Of a stretch of DNA of 64,000 bases, positions 61,187-64,000 are shown piece by piece (positions within the stretch are counted from its first letter, which is position 1; every line of letters begins with the position of its first letter). This DNA comes from Celeribacter sp. PS-C1. GTDB taxonomy: Bacteria; Pseudomonadota; Alphaproteobacteria; Rhodobacterales; Rhodobacteraceae. Location of the stretch: contig NZ_JAHXRW010000001.1 of assembly GCF_019429625.1 (NCBI RefSeq), positions 372,001-436,000 of the forward strand, in the 5' to 3' direction. The notes beneath the pieces are model-generated. The model worked only from the letters and a program-made list of their open reading frames with translations. It did no database searches and had not been told where the DNA came from. Made by a program: the position numbers and the translations under genes.

Positions 61187-62035
61187 TTATTCGGCGGCGT
61201 TGACCAAGGTCCGCGTCGGGAAGGGAATATCCACCCCGGCCTCATCGAGCGCCTCTTTGACCTGACGTTTCATGTCGGCCTGAAACTGGAAGAAATCACC
61301 GGATTTGACCCAGACCCGGACGAGGAAATCGACGGAGAAATCGCCGAGATTGTTGACCTGAATGAAGGGCTCCGGCTCCATGAGAGCGCGCGGGTCCGAC
61401 AGGATCGTTTTGCGGATCACCTCTTCAGCGGTTTTCAGGTTCGCACCATAGCCCACGCCAAAGGTCCATTCGGCGCGGCGCGTCTGATTGGTCGAGAAGT
61501 TGGTGATGATATTGCCCCAGACCTGCGAGTTCGGCACGATGACCTGTACGTTGGACAGGTCGGCCAGCTCGGTGAAGTTCAGGGAAATGTCTTTCACAGT
61601 GCCCATTTTGCCGGAGACTTCGACGAAATCGCCGTTCTTGAAGGGGCGGAAGAGGATGATCATCACACCGGCCGCGACATTGGACAGCGTGCCTTGCAAG
61701 GCCAGACCGATGGCAAGACCGGCGGCACCGATGACGGCCACGATGGAGGTGGTCTGAATGCCGAAGGTGTTGAGGATGATCAGGACCGTAAAGGCCAGAA
61801 TCGCGTAGCGGGCGATATTGGCGAGGAAGTTGAACAGCGTATCATCGAGGCGTTCGTATCTCGCTCCGATGGCGCGAATGCGTCGACCGATCCAGCCGGA
61901 AATCATCATCCCGACGATTAACAACACCAGCGCGCCAAGGAACGATCCGGCGATGCCCGCCAGAAATTCGAGGGACAGGTAGTCCCCGACGGTCTGGCCG
62001 TTGTAGATTTGGTAATTCAGAAGGTCTTCAAACAT
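61187..62035 (-). CDS. MscS-type mechanosensitive ion channel
   Basis: A 282-residue inner-membrane channel opening under hypo-osmotic shock. Three transmembrane helices ([40 protein letters not shown]; pore helix [20 protein letters not shown] with the Gly/Ala pattern [20 protein letters not shown]). The cytoplasmic beta domain follows ([40 protein letters not shown]) and a C-terminal alpha/beta domain. Short MscS form. Its ATG overlaps the phhB stop by 8 bases, so it is cotranscribed with phhB and the GNAT gene. Confidence 0.95.
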   Translation of the reverse strand: MFEDLLNYQIYNGQTVGDYLSLEFLAGIAGSFLGALVLLIVGMMISGWIGRRIRAIGARYERLDDTLFNFLANIARYAILAFTVLIILNTFGIQTTSIVAVIGAAGLAIGLALQGTLSNVAAGVMIILFRPFKNGDFVEVSGKMGTVKDISLNFTELADLSNVQVIVPNSQVWGNIITNFSTNQTRRAEWTFGVGYGANLKTAEEVIRKTILSDPRALMEPEPFIQVNNLGDFSVDFLVRVWVKSGDFFQFQADMKRQVKEALDEAGVDIPFPTRTLVNAAE

Positions 62036-62330
62036 GTGCGGCTGCCTCGTCCATTTTTTCTGCCAAGGTTATGTCTTTCTGGGTCAGTCCACCGGCATCA
62101 TGGGTCGAAAGCGTCACTTCAACCGTGCGGTAAACATTGCGCCAATCCGGGTGGTGATCGCGTTTCTCGGCCCAAAGTGCAACCCGTGTCATAAATCCGA
62201 AGGCCTCGTTAAAGTTCCGGAACTCATAGCGTTTCTCGATGGCCGTGCCGTCGTCTGTCTCGGTCCAGCCGCGTGAGAGCAAGGGGGCGAGTGCGTTGGT
62301 GCGGGCGGCGCCTTGCAAGGTCTCAGTCAT
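62028..62330 (-). CDS. phhB: 4a-hydroxytetrahydrobiopterin dehydratase (pterin-carbinolamine dehydratase)
   Basis: A 100-residue enzyme that regenerates the pterin cofactor of aromatic amino-acid hydroxylases by dehydrating the 4a-carbinolamine. The active-site motif is [20 protein letters not shown], then [16 protein letters not shown]. It can also act as a DCoH-like factor. No phenylalanine hydroxylase is in the window. It overlaps the GNAT gene by 8 bases and mscS by 8 bases, forming a three-gene operon with no obvious functional theme. Confidence 0.93.
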   Translation of the reverse strand: MTETLQGAARTNALAPLLSRGWTETDDGTAIEKRYEFRNFNEAFGFMTRVALWAEKRDHHPDWRNVYRTVEVTLSTHDAGGLTQKDITLAEKMDEAAAHV

Positions 62331-63501
62331 GATCGTCCTCCTCAGGAGTGGATTTGAACGGGCCGTAGGAGGTGAGTACCTCGACCTCTTCGGCTACGGC
62401 GGCGCGCTCGGCTTCGAGATATTCGGCCACGGCGCGGGCAAAGCCCGGATCGCGCATCCAATGCAGCGAATGCGTCGTGTTGGGCATATAGCCGCGTGCG
62501 AGCTTGTGCTCGCCCTGCGCGCCCGCCTCAACCCGTTTGAGGCCGTGGGCGATGGCGTAGTCGATGGCCTGATAATAGCAAATTTCGAAATGCAGGCTGG
62601 GGTGATATTCGGTGCAGCCCCAATAGCGCCCGAACAATCGATCCCGCCCGATGAAATTCAACGCGCCCGCAATCGGCACCCCGTCGATCTGTGCCAGCAC
62701 CAGCAAGACGTCGTCGCGCATGGTCTCCTGCAGCTCATCGAAGAACGCCCGCGTCAGGTACGGCGAGCCCCATTTGCGACTGCCGGTGTCCTGATAAAAG
62801 GTCCAGAAGGCGTCCCAGTGTTCAGGGCGAATGTCATCGCCGGTAAGCTGAACGATCTCGCCGCCAAAGCTCTGCGCCTGTGCGCGTTCCTTACGGATGT
62901 TCTTGCGCTTGCGTGACGACAGGACGGCGAGGAAATCGTCGAACGTGGCATAACCTGCGTTGTCCCAGTGAAACTGTTGCCCGGTGCGGTGCAAAAGCCC
63001 CATGGCCTCGCCAGCAGCCACTTCGTCTTCGGTGCAAAATGTCAGGTGCAGCGACGACAGCGTGTTCTGATCCGCCACCTCAACCGCACCTTGAACCAAT
63101 GCGGCCTTGCCGATGTCTTCGAACCCCGGACGTGTCAAAAGCCTGCGGCCTGTCACGGGCGTAAACGGCACCGCGATCTGGAGTTTCGGGTAATACCGCC
63201 CGCCCGCGCGCTCATAGGCATCGGCCCAGCCGTGGTCGAAGACATATTCGCCCTGGCTATGGCCCTTGGCATACATCGGCGCGACGGCGATCACCTGATC
63301 ACCCGCGCGCGCCACGAGATAGCTGGGCTGCCAGCCCGTGCCGGAACCGACAGAGCCGGAGTTTTCCAAAGCCATCAGGAACCGATGCGTGACAAAGGGA
63401 TCGTCGGACCGTCCAACTCCGGGAGCTGCACAAGCATCCCAGTCCTCCGGCGCAATCGCACCGAGGCTGTTCATCAGGCTGATCTCGATCTGGTCGGTCA
63501 T
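62323..63501 (-). CDS. GNAT family protein, COG3146 (DUF482) type
   Basis: A 392-residue GNAT-fold protein. Key segments: [75 protein letters not shown] (basic), [20 protein letters not shown], and [20 protein letters not shown]. This matches the DUF482/COG3146 group of predicted N-acyltransferases (peptidogalycan biosynthesis/recognition-like in annotation). Activity not established. It is the first gene of the operon GNAT-phhB-mscS. Confidence 0.9.
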   Translation of the reverse strand: MTDQIEISLMNSLGAIAPEDWDACAAPGVGRSDDPFVTHRFLMALENSGSVGSGTGWQPSYLVARAGDQVIAVAPMYAKGHSQGEYVFDHGWADAYERAGGRYYPKLQIAVPFTPVTGRRLLTRPGFEDIGKAALVQGAVEVADQNTLSSLHLTFCTEDEVAAGEAMGLLHRTGQQFHWDNAGYATFDDFLAVLSSRKRKNIRKERAQAQSFGGEIVQLTGDDIRPEHWDAFWTFYQDTGSRKWGSPYLTRAFFDELQETMRDDVLLVLAQIDGVPIAGALNFIGRDRLFGRYWGCTEYHPSLHFEICYYQAIDYAIAHGLKRVEAGAQGEHKLARGYMPNTTHSLHWMRDPGFARAVAEYLEAERAAVAEEVEVLTSYGPFKSTPEEDDHD

Positions 63502-63553
63502 AAAGGTCCTGCGCGCGTCCTCTGCCTAGAAACTGGCACGCAGGGCCTTCGCG

Positions 63554-64000
63554 TCAAGTCGGCAGGTAGCCTTCAAACGTGATATTCTCCGCAATCTTGC
63601 GTGCTTCTGCTTCGTCTTCCGGGTTTCGGATCGTCCAGCACAGAATATGAGCACCTGCGTCTTTCAACTCACTGACCCGAGGCGCGTTGAGGTTCGACCA
63701 TTGATGGCTGATGAAAGACGCCCCCACGCGCTCATAATCTTCGATGAGTCCCAAAGTTTCGCGGCGGTCGGCGGGGATGAGTTTCGCCCCCTCATCTTCC
63801 CAGTTCGCCGTGGTGATGCCGCGCGGGATCTCGGGGCAAAGTTCCGCCAGAACTGCGACCGAATGCGGGTTGAAGGACATAAGCGCGACAGGGCCATCGT
63901 AGCCCCCAAGCGCTTTGGCGGCAGCCACCTCCAGGGCGCCGACACTGGGCCCCATCGCTCCGTCCTGATCCTTCACTTCGATCAAGAGAGGCACGCGGCC
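63554..64000 (-). CDS. glycerophosphodiester phosphodiesterase, N-terminus cut by window edge
   Basis: The minus-strand reading frame runs past the right edge. The visible part (about 148 codons) begins GRVPLLIEVKDQDGAMGP and continues MSFNPHSVAVLAELCPEIPR, GASFISHQWSNLNAPRVSEL and HILCWTIRNPEDEAEARKIA. The LLIEVKD and CWTIRNPEDEAEA elements are typical of the GDPD family, which splits glycerophosphodiesters. The start and catalytic His (HRG) region are outside the window. It would lie upstream of the GNAT operon, 52 bases away. Confidence 0.9.
   Translation of the reverse strand, partial: GRVPLLIEVKDQDGAMGPSVGALEVAAAKALGGYDGPVALMSFNPHSVAVLAELCPEIPRGITTANWEDEGAKLIPADRRETLGLIEDYERVGASFISHQWSNLNAPRVSELKDAGAHILCWTIRNPEDEAEARKIAENITFEGYLPT

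Overview
The window is a 64 kb stretch of GC-rich chromosome from an alphaproteobacterium, most likely a marine Rhodobacterales (roseobacter-type) species. The grounds are family-level: a DUF2794 gene, a membrane-bound ferritin MbfA gene with an Irr-type operator, an N-terminally fused transglutaminase/DUF2126 protein, many four-base ATGA/GTGA gene overlaps, and frequent GTG/TTG starts. I found no rRNA, tRNA, CRISPR array, insertion sequence, integrase or phage gene. It reads as ordinary core chromosome with several accessory-type islands.

Layout. 1-2.4 kb: a cut-off SulP anion transporter, nicotinamidase, and a small secreted protein with a ClpP-like signature. 2.5-9.3 kb: a three-gene peptide-ligation/transglutaminase set (transglutaminase-DUF2126 amidoligase, circularly permuted ATP-grasp-alpha-E, second transglutaminase), the best candidate for an uncharacterised system. 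9.3-12.7 kb: a quinone/aromatic detoxification block (glutathionyl-hydroquinone reductase, DODA-type dioxygenase, DoxX) divergent from a LysR regulator. 12.8-18 kb: an unusual EF-G-like GTPase and a MacAB efflux pair. 18-20.4 kb: ExbB-ExbD-ExbD-TonB energy transducer. 20.5-28.8 kb: surface-polysaccharide genes (SDR epimerase, PglC-like phosphoglycosyl transferase, CapD/WbpM-like dehydratase, YjbH, YjbF, a YjbE-like small protein, KpsS-like protein). 28.9-33.2 kb: aspartate-semialdehyde dehydrogenase, MuiA-like protein and three small unknown proteins, with the most intergenic RNA structure in the window.

33.2-41.9 kb: carbonic anhydrase, a degenerate Hpt-like protein, a leucyl aminopeptidase/NlpC-P60 pair, DUF2794, a candidate structured RNA with its own terminator, an I78 inhibitor/TetR pair, mbfA, DUF188, HAD phosphatase and an MFS transporter. 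42-49.5 kb: ZapE, LLM flavin oxidoreductase, accD-folC, CPBP protease and three uncharacterised genes. 49.6-64 kb: dienoyl-CoA reductase, LysR, OmpA-like lipoprotein, GNAT, CinA N-domain protein, SfsA, methionine aminopeptidase, orphan DctP, HAD-rsmD-ferredoxin reductase operon, peroxiredoxin, MscS-phhB-GNAT operon, and a cut-off glycerophosphodiesterase.

The regulatory DNA contains several features worth testing: an 8-bp perfect hairpin that buries the muiA Shine-Dalgarno, an Irr-box overlapping the mbfA -10, a long TetR-type palindrome, a palindrome over the exbB promoter, and a likely noncoding RNA at about 37.2-37.3 kb. Starts were chosen by eye from ribosome-binding sites and family N-termini. 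No alignment or database search was run.
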